From Pedobacter jejuensis (GTDB lineage Bacteria > Bacteroidota > Bacteroidia > Sphingobacteriales > Sphingobacteriaceae): DNA of 42,138 nucleotides. The translations under genes were made by a program, and so were the position numbers. The notes under the pieces were generated by a model. That model did no database searches and had not been told where the DNA came from. It saw only the letters and a list, made by a program, of their open reading frames with translations. The DNA is taken from the NCBI RefSeq assembly GCF_003725795.1, contig NZ_RBEE01000018.1:1-42138 (forward strand), written 5' to 3'. Each line of letters starts with the position of its first letter. The stretch's first letter is position 1. Positions 23,532 through 33,747 of this stretch are shown one piece after another.

Positions 23532-24530
23532 TTGGAGCGTTCAGAAAACAACCTAAAAATATTGATCGATAAGATCTCATCGTTAAAAAGCGAAATACAG
23601 AAAGTAATTGTTGGGCAAGATGTAATTATTGAAGAAATGCTAATTGCTTTAATGGCTGGAGGGCATTGTTTACTCGAAGGCGTGCCCGGCTTAGCAAAAA
23701 CGTTGATGGTAAAAACCATGTCGCAGGCTTTAGATCTTTCTTTCAGAAGGATTCAATTTACACCCGATTTAATGCCGACCGATATCGTGGGTACAGAAAT
23801 TTTGGAAGAAGACCATGTCACCGGAAAACGCTTTTTTAAATTTAACAAAGGACCGCTTTTTGCAAACATTGTTTTGGCTGATGAAGTAAACAGAACGCCA
23901 CCAAAAACACAATCGGCACTTTTAGAAGCCATGCAAGAGTTTGAAGTAACTTACGGCGGGCAAACCTATCCATTAGACCGGCCCTTTTTCATTCTTGCAA
24001 CGCAAAACCCGATTGAGCAAGCCGGTACATATCCCCTACCCGAAGCACAATTGGATAGATTTCTGTTATATATAAAAATCGGTTACCCAACTGCTGTTGA
24101 AGAAGCGCAAATTTTAAGCAGCACTACGGGAAGCAAAAAAGCTGTGATAAATCCAATTATTGGTGCCGAAGAAATTAAAGAATTACAGGCAATAACAAGA
24201 GAAATTAGCATAAGTGATGATTTAATTACCTACGTAAGTGAAATGATTAGAGCAACCCGCCCCGATACAACTTCGGTACCATTTGTTAAAGAATGGGTAC
24301 GTTGGGGTGCAGGTCCACGGGCTGGGCAGGCATTAATTTTAACCGCTAAAGCAAGAGCTTTATTTAAAGGCAGGTACGCTGTAATTATGGAAGATTTACA
24401 AACCATGGCTTATCCGGTATTGCGCCACAGGGTTTTGATGAATTTCAAAGCCGAAGCAGAAAATGTATCTGCAGATAAAGTAACCGATGAATTGATAAAG
24501 GCAATTTCAAAACCCAAAGCAAATATTTAA
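23532..24530 (+). CDS. MoxR-family AAA+ ATPase
   Basis: The protein has 332 residues. Walker A is GVPGLAKT (50-57), Walker B is IVLADEVNR (about 113-121), and sensor 1 lies in LATQNPIEQAGTYPLPEAQLDRF. These ATPases act as chaperones or activators of proteins with von Willebrand A folds. The start is a TTG; no in-frame ATG lies between it and the upstream stop, and MERSENN matches family N termini. Its TAA overlaps the next gene's ATG by one base. It is the first gene of the five-gene plus-strand operon. Confidence 0.95.
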   Translation: MERSENNLKILIDKISSLKSEIQKVIVGQDVIIEEMLIALMAGGHCLLEGVPGLAKTLMVKTMSQALDLSFRRIQFTPDLMPTDIVGTEILEEDHVTGKRFFKFNKGPLFANIVLADEVNRTPPKTQSALLEAMQEFEVTYGGQTYPLDRPFFILATQNPIEQAGTYPLPEAQLDRFLLYIKIGYPTAVEEAQILSSTTGSKKAVINPIIGAEEIKELQAITREISISDDLITYVSEMIRATRPDTTSVPFVKEWVRWGAGPRAGQALILTAKARALFKGRYAVIMEDLQTMAYPVLRHRVLMNFKAEAENVSADKVTDELIKAISKPKANI

Positions 24531-25417
24531 TGAGTAAATTACTCAATCCAAAGGTTTTGATGGCGATTAAAGAACTGAGTTTGTCGGCGAAAATGACAAT
24601 TGATGGTTTTATGAGCGGCATTAACAAAAGCACAATTAAAGGCGGCGGATTAGAGTTTAGTCAATACCGCAGTTACCAGCCTGGTGATGATTTACGATCG
24701 TTGGATTGGAAAATGTTTGCTCGGTCAGACAGGTATTACATTCGCGAATCGGAAGTTGAAACCAATATTGGAGTGCGTATATTAATTGATGCAAGTGCTT
24801 CAATGAATCACAGCGATGGCGATTTTACGAAGATTGATTATGCAAAATACCTTGGCGCATCTCTAGCCTACCTGGCAAATTTACAAGGTGATGCCATTGG
24901 TTTATATGTATTCAAAAATTCGGGCATTTTTTCGATGACGCCGAAACAAGATTTTCAGCATTTGGCAAGATTGTTTTATCAGTTGGAAAACATCAATCCT
25001 GAGGGAGAATTTACCAAACCCATACATGATAAAGAGCTTTTCGCCGGTACCCAAAAAAGAGAATTACTAATTTTTGTTACCGATTTGTATCAAACAAATG
25101 ATGAAATAACGCAACTGCTTGATACACTAAACACACTAAGACATGAAGTGGTCGTTTTTCATGTGGTATCGAGAAATGAATTGGATTTGGATTTTAAAGG
25201 TTACACCACTTTTGAAGATTTAGAAACCGGAGAAACCATACAAATAGACCAGGCAAAAGCCAGAACAGAATACAAAGCAAAGTTTACAAGCTATTTAGAA
25301 GAAACCCGCATGAAAATGCTTGATAGAAGGATTTTTTACCGAACCATTTCTACTGATGAACCCTTGGAACAAGCTTTAAGAGATTTTTTAAAACAAAGAA
25401 GTAAATTAAGAATTTAA
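24530..25417 (+). CDS. DUF58 protein with VWA-like fold
   Basis: The protein has 295 residues. The DUF58 signature LEFSQYRSYQPGDDLRSLDW is at 41-60. A MIDAS-type metal site DASASM lies at 87-92, followed by the conserved FVTDLYQTNDEITQLLDTL region. It is the standard partner of MoxR and probably binds a metal-dependent ligand under control of the ATPase. It has no membrane segment, so it works in the cytoplasm. It overlaps moxR by 1 nt and stands 2 nt before the BatA-like gene. Confidence 0.93.
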   Translation: MSKLLNPKVLMAIKELSLSAKMTIDGFMSGINKSTIKGGGLEFSQYRSYQPGDDLRSLDWKMFARSDRYYIRESEVETNIGVRILIDASASMNHSDGDFTKIDYAKYLGASLAYLANLQGDAIGLYVFKNSGIFSMTPKQDFQHLARLFYQLENINPEGEFTKPIHDKELFAGTQKRELLIFVTDLYQTNDEITQLLDTLNTLRHEVVVFHVVSRNELDLDFKGYTTFEDLETGETIQIDQAKARTEYKAKFTSYLEETRMKMLDRRIFYRTISTDEPLEQALRDFLKQRSKLRI

Positions 25418-25419
25418 CT

Positions 25420-26787
25420 GTGCAATTTTTATATCCCATAGGTTTACTGGCAATTGCAGGTTTAATTATCCCGTTGATAATCCACTTGTGGAATGTGAAA
25501 CAGGGTAAAACTCTAAAAATTGGAAGCATTGCACTTTTAGGCGAAAGCTCCCGTGCAAGTTCTAAAAGTTTTAAAGTTAACGATTGGCTTTTGCTAATTT
25601 TACGCTGTTTACTGTTAATTTTAGTTGCCTGTATAATTGCACAACCGTTTTTAAAAAAATCTCTAACGGGCAAAGCAAATGGATGGATTTTGGTCGAAAA
25701 ATCTAAATTCCAAACCGTTTTTAAAAACAATAAAAATAAAATCGATTCTTTATTAAAACTTGGTTATGAAATGCATGATTTTAATCCAGGCTTTACTACT
25801 TTAACTTTAAAGGACACAGCAAATATTGATAGCGCTAAACAAAATGCTATAAGTTATACAGCACTTTTAAATCAATTAAATACCATCATTCCCACTGGAA
25901 ATTCAGTTTACTTGTTTGCAAACCATCGATTAAATGCCATTGGAAATGAGCTGCCCAGGATTTCCTATAAGCTATTTCGAAACCCTATAAATGAAACAGA
26001 TACCTTAGGTAACTGGATAACGGATTATGCTGGCAAAAAATATGAAGCAAAATCAAATCCATCAAGCACAGTTTATACAGCAATTGCATCCAAAGATGTT
26101 CCAGCAATTCGGGTATCGATTTACGAATCTGCAGGAAATTCTGATAGAAATTACCTTAATTCAGCGCTGAAAGCCATTGCAAGTTTTAGTAGAAGGCGAA
26201 TTGAAATAAATCCCGCAGGAAAAGTAGATGTCGGTTTTTGGCTTTCAGACGAAGCTGTTTCATCAGCTTTTAAATCTTCAATTACGTCTGGCGGAACTTT
26301 ATTTCGATATGAAAAAGGTAAAATAATTCCCGAAGCTTCGTTTATCGTAATTGATGGAAAAAACATTACATCGAGTAGAAGAATTGAAGCTAAAAAAACT
26401 TTAGAAACCATTTGGGCTGATGGTTTTGGCAATTCGATTTTATCAGCAGAAAAACAAAATAATTTAAACATCCTCCATTTTTACAGTCGTTTGAACCCGC
26501 AATGGAGCCAATTGGTTTGGAACGAAACATTTGTTAAAGCTATAATGCCAATAGTAATTCAGGATAATAAAAGCTCAAATTTTGGTTTTGAAGATAATGA
26601 TGCCGACCAAAGGCAATTGGCAAAAAACCAAAAAGAAACGATTCAAATTTCCAAAACAGAAAAAACAACACAAAATACTCAAAACAAGCAACTTCATAAT
26701 ATATTTTGGATAATTGCATTTTTGATTTTCCTTACCGAGCGCATTCTAACTTTCAGTAAAAAAACCGCAAATTATGTTAAAAACTGA
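25420..26787 (+). CDS. BatA N-terminal-domain membrane protein
   Basis: The protein has 455 residues and starts with GTG. The N terminus MQFLYPIGLLAIAGLIIPLI with IHLWNVKQGKTLKIGSIALL and a second membrane helix (about 57-76, LLLILRCLLLILVACIIAQPFL) is the BatA N-terminal (aerotolerance) domain. A large soluble part follows without a clear MIDAS, and a C-terminal helix (about 427-445) returns to the membrane. In Bat operons these proteins join the membrane to the MoxR/VWA system. It overlaps the next gene by 14 nt. The central region is not recognised. Confidence 0.85.
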   Translation: MQFLYPIGLLAIAGLIIPLIIHLWNVKQGKTLKIGSIALLGESSRASSKSFKVNDWLLLILRCLLLILVACIIAQPFLKKSLTGKANGWILVEKSKFQTVFKNNKNKIDSLLKLGYEMHDFNPGFTTLTLKDTANIDSAKQNAISYTALLNQLNTIIPTGNSVYLFANHRLNAIGNELPRISYKLFRNPINETDTLGNWITDYAGKKYEAKSNPSSTVYTAIASKDVPAIRVSIYESAGNSDRNYLNSALKAIASFSRRRIEINPAGKVDVGFWLSDEAVSSAFKSSITSGGTLFRYEKGKIIPEASFIVIDGKNITSSRRIEAKKTLETIWADGFGNSILSAEKQNNLNILHFYSRLNPQWSQLVWNETFVKAIMPIVIQDNKSSNFGFEDNDADQRQLAKNQKETIQISKTEKTTQNTQNKQLHNIFWIIAFLIFLTERILTFSKKTANYVKN

Positions 26788-28906
26788 AGGACAAAATTGG
26801 ATTCATAACCTACGCAAAAGGTGGACAATGCTTTATGTTCTACGCATATTAGCAATTAGCTTAGCCGTCGCTATGGTTTCATCTGCCTTATTAATTTATG
26901 TAATGTATTTACCAGTTTGGTTATTTGCTATAGTGCTGCTTCTGGTACTTGTAGTTGCATTTTTTGTAAAACCAATATGGAAAACTACGGATAAAGATTT
27001 CTCGAGATTTGTAAATAATCGTTATCCTGAGTTAGAAGAAAGTGCCGATTTGCTGCTTAGAAACCCGACAGAACTTTCGATGTTACAGCAATTGCAGCGA
27101 AACAAAATAGAGAAGATTATCCCTCTAATTCCACAACCGAGAGAACCTGTAAAAAAATTATACATCGGCTTAGCAATACTTTTAGCAGGTATTTTAATGA
27201 GTTTTGGAATCACTAGAATTCCGAAAATTCAAAAAGCATATCATTCTGAACAGGAAAATCAAACATCTGCCCCTTCAATAAAAGAAAATGTTCTGGCAGA
27301 AATTTCTAGTTTGAATGCTACTATTATTCCACCCGCTTACACCCGAAAACCAGAACGTAAACAAAAAGAATTTACCATAAAAGCCGAAACAGGTTCGAAA
27401 GTTAATTGGAAGATTGAAACCAACATCAGCATTAAAAACGTTAAAATCATCTTTAATGATAAGGAAACGGTATCGCTTAATGCCCAAAATGCAAATAAAA
27501 CACTTTGGTTTTATTCAAAAACAGTTTCAAAATCTGGTTTCTATCAACTGGTTTTAGATGGCAAAAAATCAGATCTATATCAAATTGAGGTAATTCCTGA
27601 TTTGCCGGCTACCATTAAAATTACACAACCAAAGCAACATACCACCATTGATGTTGGACAACCACAAAAAATAAATTTGAAGGTTAATTTGAGTGATGAT
27701 TATGGCGTAAATGATGCCTTTATCTCAGCTACAATGGCTAGTGGTAAAGGCGAAGGCGTAAGCTTTACCGAGAAAAAATTAACTTTTAACACCAGTTTTA
27801 ACAACCAGAAAACCATCACTTTAACCAAACAAATTGATTTGAAAAGCTTAGGTATGAAACCTGGAGATGAGCTTTATTTTTTTATTAAAGCAATGGATAA
27901 TCATGGCCAGTCGAGCCGCTCTGATGTTTATTTTGTTTCTATTGTTGATACCACGGAATTGATGAGCATGGCTGGAATGACAAATGGAGTCAACTTGGTT
28001 CCAGAATATTTCCGCAGTCAGAGGCAAATTATTATCGATACGGAAAAATTATTAAAAGAGCAATCTTCTTTATCTGGAGAGGCTTTTAAAACCAGAAGCA
28101 ACGAATTGGGTATAGACCAAAAACTTTTACGGTTACGTTACGGGCAATTTTTAGGCGAAGAAAGTGAAACGGAAATCGGTGGCGACCATGAAGAACATGA
28201 TGAACATGCAGAGCACAAAGGTGAGGAAGAAAAATTTGGAGATGTAACAGCAATTATGGATAAATATGCACACAAGCATGATATTGCCGAAGATGCAACA
28301 TTTTTCGAACCTGAAATGAAAGCGCAGTTAAAAGCAGTATTAACCGAAATGTGGAATTCTGAACTGCGTTTAAGAACGTACAAACCTCAAGAAGCTTTGC
28401 CTTTTGAATATAAAGCTTTGCGGTTACTGAAAGATTTACAGCAAAAATCAAGAGCATATGTAGCTAAAACAACTGTTAAAACTGCATCACTAAAACCCGA
28501 AAAAAGATTGAGTGGCGAGCTGGACAAGATTACGCAGCCTGTTCAAAAAATGTCTTTCGAACAGAAAGAAAAAAGGACAAGGAATTTGAGAACAACCTTA
28601 TCGCTGTTAGAAAGTAGAAAAAGCGGTAAAAAATTTATCGAAGGTGATATTTATCTATTAAACGAAACTGAAAAATATATGATTGGCGCTGCAGCCGATA
28701 ATCCTGCAACATATTTAAATGCCTTAACCAGTTTAAGGAAATTAAGTACGAATAATAAGGCAAAGCAAAATGATATTGATTTGGTACAAATGGCGATACA
28801 AAAAATGATAAAAGGTGATGTCGCAAAGCCTCAAATCCAAAGTGCACAACCCACTTCGTCATTGTATCAAAATTATTTTAACAACCTTAACAAAGCAGGG
28901 CGATAG
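26774..28906 (+). CDS. DUF4175-like membrane protein with His/Glu-rich segment
   Basis: The protein has 710 residues. Two N-terminal membrane helices lie at about 22-67 and a third at 133-150 (LYIGLAILLAGILMSF). The periplasmic part contains an Ig-like region with VGQPQKINLKVNLSDDYGVN and DELYFFIKAMDNHGQSSRSD. Around 465-490 there is a very acidic, His-rich stretch with HEEHDEHAEHKGEEEK, which may bind metal. The C-terminal third is helical and charged. Proteins of this architecture (DUF4175-like) are regularly found in MoxR/DUF58/BatA clusters. It overlaps the BatA-like gene by 14 nt and stands 2 nt before the next gene, so coupling is tight. Function is unknown. Confidence 0.75.
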   Translation: MLKTEGQNWIHNLRKRWTMLYVLRILAISLAVAMVSSALLIYVMYLPVWLFAIVLLLVLVVAFFVKPIWKTTDKDFSRFVNNRYPELEESADLLLRNPTELSMLQQLQRNKIEKIIPLIPQPREPVKKLYIGLAILLAGILMSFGITRIPKIQKAYHSEQENQTSAPSIKENVLAEISSLNATIIPPAYTRKPERKQKEFTIKAETGSKVNWKIETNISIKNVKIIFNDKETVSLNAQNANKTLWFYSKTVSKSGFYQLVLDGKKSDLYQIEVIPDLPATIKITQPKQHTTIDVGQPQKINLKVNLSDDYGVNDAFISATMASGKGEGVSFTEKKLTFNTSFNNQKTITLTKQIDLKSLGMKPGDELYFFIKAMDNHGQSSRSDVYFVSIVDTTELMSMAGMTNGVNLVPEYFRSQRQIIIDTEKLLKEQSSLSGEAFKTRSNELGIDQKLLRLRYGQFLGEESETEIGGDHEEHDEHAEHKGEEEKFGDVTAIMDKYAHKHDIAEDATFFEPEMKAQLKAVLTEMWNSELRLRTYKPQEALPFEYKALRLLKDLQQKSRAYVAKTTVKTASLKPEKRLSGELDKITQPVQKMSFEQKEKRTRNLRTTLSLLESRKSGKKFIEGDIYLLNETEKYMIGAAADNPATYLNALTSLRKLSTNNKAKQNDIDLVQMAIQKMIKGDVAKPQIQSAQPTSSLYQNYFNNLNKAGR

Positions 28907-28908
28907 AT

Positions 28909-30696
28909 ATGGATTTTAAACACATCGTACTACTTTCATGCTTGCTTTTATTGCTGTTTTTATTGTACAAGGAAATTGTTCGGGTAAATAAAGCAAGATT
29001 AATATGGAGAATTACAGCAAGCACAATCGCAGTAATTTGCTTCGCTTGCTTTGTTATTCCAATAAAATACACTACTCAATTAAAGCAAAATTCGGATGAA
29101 ATCATCTTGTTAACTGAAGGAACAAATCCAGATTCTGTTTCAAAATTAAAAGGTAATAAATACGCACTAGCATCTGCAAATTTCACTAACAACAAGGCAA
29201 TTAAAATCCCAGAGCTCTCCTATTTTCTGGCAAGCCATAAAAACATCAACAAATTAAATATTTATGGCTTTGGCTTAGCGGAAGAAGAACTGAAGCTTTT
29301 AAAAGGTTATGAATTTAAATTTCATCCATCTGAATTGCCTGGCGGAATCATTTCTGTAAACTGGCAGCATAAAATAAAAGCTTCCGAACAGTTAACTATT
29401 CAGGGTATTTATCAAAATAGCGGGAACGAAAAGATAAAATTATTGCTTAAAGGTTTAGGAACCAGTATAGATTCTATAATTGTTGAAGCAAAATCAAACA
29501 AAAAATTTTCTTTCAGGAATCAGCCTAAACAAATCGGAAAAGCCGTTTATCAATTAATTTCGCTGCAAGGAAACGATACTTTAGCTGTAGAACCTGTTCC
29601 CTTTCTGGTTACCGAACAAGCACCAATGAAGGTTTTAATTCTGGCTTCTTATCCAGATTTTGAATACAAGTTTTTAAAGAAATGGTTATTTGAAAATGAG
29701 TATCCTTTAGCTTTTAGAAGTCAGATAAGCAAAAACAAATACAGCACAGATTTTTTAAATATGGATGTCATTAATCTGAGTCAAATTAATGCTTCATCGT
29801 TAAAAAAGTTTGATGTATTAATTATTGATGAAGAGGAACTCGCTGCCCTTGGCGTGAATGAAAGAGCAGCGATTGATAATGCCGTGAATAGCGGAATGGG
29901 CGTAGTTATCAGAGTTTCTAATCCAAAACCAGCAACAACACTAAGTGGCAAATTTAGTCGGTTTGAATTGCCCGCCACTAAAGATAAAATGTTGAGCTTA
30001 TTGCTTAAGAGCAATAATTTTAGGTTTAATAAATTGCCTTTTGAACAAACATTGTTTTTAAAATCCAGTTTGAACGACCAATCCATTCTGGTTGATGCAA
30101 ATGGAAAGACATTGGTTAACAGCACCATTAGAGGCTCTGGAAAAATGATAGTTTCATCAATACCGGCCACATTCAACTGGCTTCTTTCAGGAAAAAACAA
30201 TGATTATACCGTTTATTGGTCAGCGCTTTTATCCAATGCAGCGAGAAAAAAACCTGACAATCAATCGCTTAAAATTTTACCACAAATGCCTACCGTAAAT
30301 CAGAAAACTAATTTTGTGGTAGAATTAGGTTCCTCACAAAAAATTCCGAAATTAAAAATCGATAGTATTAATTTATCTCCGCGACAAAACATCGAAATTC
30401 CATTTCAGTTCGATGCAGTTTTTTGGGCAGAAAAATATGGATGGCATAATCTCGTTATAAATGAAAATACAGAACCGTTCTATATTTACAAACAAGAAGA
30501 TTGGCAGACTTTAAAAAATCAGGAGAAAATAAACTCAAATACGAAGTTTTTAAAAAATCAGAGCAAATCAGATTATAAAAACGCTACTAATAATGTTATA
30601 ATGGAAGAAGAAGTATCAATCTGGTGGTTTTTTATCGCATTTCTATTTGCATCATCATACTTATGGTACGAATCCCGTATTTCAAATACAAAATAA
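28909..30696 (+). CDS. Membrane protein with GATase-like central region, last gene of moxR operon
   Basis: The protein has 595 residues. Two membrane helices lie at about 6-23 and 33-50 and one at the C terminus (about 571-587, WWFFIAFLFASSYLWY). The middle has PMKVLILASYPDFEYKFLKK, then FDVLIIDEEELAALG and GVVIRVSNPKP, an alpha/beta pattern like class I glutamine amidotransferase-like domains in other Bat-type membrane proteins; I see no catalytic Cys-His-Glu triad. It is 2 nt behind the DUF4175-like gene and 88 nt before the Tld set. Its role is probably structural or binding in the MoxR system. Confidence 0.7.
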   Translation: MDFKHIVLLSCLLLLLFLLYKEIVRVNKARLIWRITASTIAVICFACFVIPIKYTTQLKQNSDEIILLTEGTNPDSVSKLKGNKYALASANFTNNKAIKIPELSYFLASHKNINKLNIYGFGLAEEELKLLKGYEFKFHPSELPGGIISVNWQHKIKASEQLTIQGIYQNSGNEKIKLLLKGLGTSIDSIIVEAKSNKKFSFRNQPKQIGKAVYQLISLQGNDTLAVEPVPFLVTEQAPMKVLILASYPDFEYKFLKKWLFENEYPLAFRSQISKNKYSTDFLNMDVINLSQINASSLKKFDVLIIDEEELAALGVNERAAIDNAVNSGMGVVIRVSNPKPATTLSGKFSRFELPATKDKMLSLLLKSNNFRFNKLPFEQTLFLKSSLNDQSILVDANGKTLVNSTIRGSGKMIVSSIPATFNWLLSGKNNDYTVYWSALLSNAARKKPDNQSLKILPQMPTVNQKTNFVVELGSSQKIPKLKIDSINLSPRQNIEIPFQFDAVFWAEKYGWHNLVINENTEPFYIYKQEDWQTLKNQEKINSNTKFLKNQSKSDYKNATNNVIMEEEVSIWWFFIAFLFASSYLWYESRISNTK

Positions 30697-30784
30697 CAAT
30701 TGAAACTAAAATGTTATAAAGCAAATTGACTTTTTAACGGCATTATTAGCTATCTTGGAATCGTAAACCCCTAAACTAAACCAA

Positions 30785-32419
30785 TTGAAAAGAAAAGATT
30801 TCCTCTATTTATCCGGAATGGGTATGGGTGCTTTAATGCTGCCCAATCTCTCAGCTTTCGGAACTCCAATAGACCCTTTGCAGGCGCTGGATGGAGTTGA
30901 TGTAAGAATTAAAAAAGAACTAGCCGATATTGCACTTAATGCTGCAAAATCTAAAGGCGCAACCTATGCAGATATTCGCATTGGCCGTTACCTAAACCAG
31001 TTTGTTGCCACACGAGAAAAACGTGTGCAAGGTGTAGCAAATACCGAATCGTACAGTGTTGGAATACGCGTTTTAGCTAACGGTTGCTGGGGTTTTGCGG
31101 CCACCAATAACGTAACTAAAGATGCTATTGCCAAAGCTGCAGAGCAAGCGGTTGCCGTTGCAAAAGCAAACTCAAAAATACAGGGCGAGCCTGTACAACT
31201 TGCACCGCAAAAAGGTTACGGAGAAGTGAGCTGGAAAACGCCAATCGAAATCAATGCATTCGAAGTTCCTGTAAAGGAGAAAGTAGATTTGCTTTTAAAC
31301 GTTAACGATATTGCCATGCAAAATGGTGCTAACTTTGTTAATTCAGTAATTTTTGCTGTAAACGAACAAAAGTATTTTGCATCTACTGATGGTTCATACA
31401 TCGATCAGGATGTTCATCGCATTTATCCAAACTTTAATGTAACCAGAATCGATAGAGCATCAGGACAATTTAAAACCCGTAACTCTTTAAGTTCGCCAAT
31501 GGGTAAAGGTTACGAGTACATGAATGCTCGTCCGGAAGATAAAGTTAGTGGCATTGTAACCCGTTACAAAGGCCGCTACGATATGCTTGAAGATGTTAAG
31601 GAAGCTGCTCGCGTTGCCTCTGAAAAAATCAAAGCAAAATCGGTTGAGCCAGGAAAATATGATTTGGTTTTAGATCCATCACACCTTTGGTTAACCATTC
31701 ACGAATCTGTTGGTCACCCGACTGAATTAGACCGTGTTTTAGGCTATGAAGCAAACTATGCAGGTACAAGTTTCTTAACGTTAGACAAATGGGAATCGAA
31801 AAAATTCAAATTTGGAAGTGATAAAGTAAATATTGTTGCAGATAAAACCCAAGTTGGTTCATTAGGCGCTGTTGGTTATGATGATGAAGGCGTAAAATGT
31901 AAAAAGTGGGATTTAATCAAAGATGGTGTTTTGGTAAATTACCAAGCCATTCGCGATCAGGCACACATTATCGGCTTAAATGAATCTCAGGGTTGCTGCT
32001 ATTCTCAAGGTTGGGATGATGTTCAATTCCAACGCATGGCGAATGTTTCTTTACAACCAGGCAAAGAAAAATTAAGCGTTGATGATATGATTAAAAACGT
32101 TGAAAAGGGCATTTATATCATTGGTGATGGTAGTTTCTCTATCGACCAGCAACGTTACAATTTCCAATTCGGTGGACAAATTTTCTATGAAATAAAAGAT
32201 GGAAAAATTGTTGGCATGCTTAACGATGTTTCTTATCAGGCAAATACTCAGGAATTCTGGAATTCTTGTAATGCAGTTTGCGATGAAAGTGATTACCGTT
32301 TAGGTGGTTCATTTAACGATGGAAAAGGTCAGCCTTCTCAAAGTAGTGCAGTTTCTCATGGTAGTTCTACCGCGAGATTTAATGGAGTTAATGTTATAAA
32401 TACAGCAAGAAAAATATAA
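30785..32419 (+). CDS. Tat-type exported TldD-family metalloprotease (copy 1)
   Basis: The protein has 544 residues from a TTG start. The N terminus KRKDFLYLSGMGMGALMLP resembles a Tat signal (KR in place of RR, then FL and a mild hydrophobic core), so the protein is probably exported, unlike cytoplasmic E. coli TldD. The zinc motif HESVGH is at 306-311, and a late Cys region (NSCNAVCDESDYRLGG) before GKGQPSQ corresponds to the Cys ligand region of TldD. TldD works with TldE as a dimeric protease on unfolded peptides. A TldE-like gene follows after 2 nt. It is paralogous to the gene at 33800. Confidence 0.93.
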   Translation: MKRKDFLYLSGMGMGALMLPNLSAFGTPIDPLQALDGVDVRIKKELADIALNAAKSKGATYADIRIGRYLNQFVATREKRVQGVANTESYSVGIRVLANGCWGFAATNNVTKDAIAKAAEQAVAVAKANSKIQGEPVQLAPQKGYGEVSWKTPIEINAFEVPVKEKVDLLLNVNDIAMQNGANFVNSVIFAVNEQKYFASTDGSYIDQDVHRIYPNFNVTRIDRASGQFKTRNSLSSPMGKGYEYMNARPEDKVSGIVTRYKGRYDMLEDVKEAARVASEKIKAKSVEPGKYDLVLDPSHLWLTIHESVGHPTELDRVLGYEANYAGTSFLTLDKWESKKFKFGSDKVNIVADKTQVGSLGAVGYDDEGVKCKKWDLIKDGVLVNYQAIRDQAHIIGLNESQGCCYSQGWDDVQFQRMANVSLQPGKEKLSVDDMIKNVEKGIYIIGDGSFSIDQQRYNFQFGGQIFYEIKDGKIVGMLNDVSYQANTQEFWNSCNAVCDESDYRLGGSFNDGKGQPSQSSAVSHGSSTARFNGVNVINTARKI

Positions 32420-32421
32420 TT

Positions 32422-33738
32422 ATGGCCATATTAAGTAAAGAAGAAGCCCAAGCAATATTAAAAAAAGTGGTCGGCTTTTCTAAAGCAGATTTCTGCGAAG
32501 TAAGTTTAAGAGGTTCTGATGGCGGAAATATTCGTTATGCCCGAAATGCAGTATCTACAGCAGGACAAATCAGTACTATGAGTTTAGGCGTAAGCTCAAC
32601 TTATGGAAAAAAAACAGGTTCGGCAACGATTAACGAATTTGATGATGCATCATTAGAAAAGGTGGTTAGAAGAGCAGAAGAATTAGCCATGCTCGCTCCA
32701 GAAAATCCTGAATTTATGCCACTTTTAGGTCCTCAAACATTTCCAGAATCTAAAACATTCAATGCAAACACCGCAGCTATGACGCCTGATACAAGAGCAG
32801 AAATGGTTGGCAAAAGTTTAAGTGTATCAACAGCAGCAGGTTTAGATGCAGCAGGTTTCTTAGAAAACTCTACTAGCTTCAATTCGGTAATGAACTCAAA
32901 AGGTTTATTTGCCTATAATAAAGGTACAAACGTTTCCTTTTCGGTTACGGTTAGAAACAAACAAGGTACTGGTTCTGGCTATGTAGAACAAGATTTTAAC
33001 GATCTGGCTAAAATGGATACGCTTGCTTTGAGTAAAATTGCAGCAAGTAAAGCCAATGGTTCTGCAGGTGCAAAAGCAATCGAGCCTGGAAAATATACAG
33101 TTATTTTAGAGCCACTTGCCGCAAGTGATATTTTAGGTAACATGTTTAGAGGTTTTGATGCCCGAAGTGCTGATGAAGGAAGAAGCTTCATGAGCAAAAA
33201 AGGCGGTGGCACACGTTTAGGTGAACAACTGTTCTCAGAAAATGTAAATATTTATTCTGACCCGATGAATCCTGAAATCCCATCTGCAACTTGGAGTGGC
33301 GATGGTTTACCGGTAAAAAGAACACAATGGGTAGAAAAAGGTGTAGTTAAAAACCTGGCTTATTCAAGGTATTGGGCTTCGCAAAAAGGTGTTGAACCGC
33401 TTCCATTTAGCCGTGGTGTAATCATCGAAGGTGGTAATCAATCGTTAGAAGAGTTGATTAAAAGCACAGAAAAAGGAATTTTGGTAACCCGTTTTTGGTA
33501 CATCCGTTCGGTTGACCCACAAACTTTATTGCTTACAGGATTAACCCGTGACGGTACTTTCTACATCGAAAATGGTGAAATAAAATTCCCGATTAAGAAT
33601 TTTAGATTCAATGAGAGTCCGGTTATAATGCTAAACAATGTTGAAGCATTAGGTAAACCAGTGAGAACTGGAAGTGGGTTAATTCCACCAATGAAAATCC
33701 GCGATTTTACGTTCACATCTTTATCAGATGCTATTTAA
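32422..33738 (+). CDS. TldE/PmbA-family protein
   Basis: The protein has 438 residues, the usual size of TldE/PmbA. It has the same fold as TldD but no HExxxH motif, as expected for the non-catalytic partner. Family pieces include DFCEVSLRGSDGGNIRYARN, EPGKYTVILEPLAASDILGN and the C-terminal FRFNESPVIMLNNVEALGKP. No signal peptide is seen, so either it stays in the cytoplasm or it rides out with its Tat-signalled partner. It is 2 nt after TldD copy 1 and is followed by a terminator at 33748-33778. Confidence 0.93.
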   Translation: MAILSKEEAQAILKKVVGFSKADFCEVSLRGSDGGNIRYARNAVSTAGQISTMSLGVSSTYGKKTGSATINEFDDASLEKVVRRAEELAMLAPENPEFMPLLGPQTFPESKTFNANTAAMTPDTRAEMVGKSLSVSTAAGLDAAGFLENSTSFNSVMNSKGLFAYNKGTNVSFSVTVRNKQGTGSGYVEQDFNDLAKMDTLALSKIAASKANGSAGAKAIEPGKYTVILEPLAASDILGNMFRGFDARSADEGRSFMSKKGGGTRLGEQLFSENVNIYSDPMNPEIPSATWSGDGLPVKRTQWVEKGVVKNLAYSRYWASQKGVEPLPFSRGVIIEGGNQSLEELIKSTEKGILVTRFWYIRSVDPQTLLLTGLTRDGTFYIENGEIKFPIKNFRFNESPVIMLNNVEALGKPVRTGSGLIPPMKIRDFTFTSLSDAI

Positions 33739-33747
33739 ATAATTTAA

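Noticed and set aside
25420..26787. VWA/MIDAS function for the BatA-like protein
   Set aside because: The N-terminal BatA domain is clear but no DxSxS motif is found; the MIDAS is in the DUF58 protein instead.
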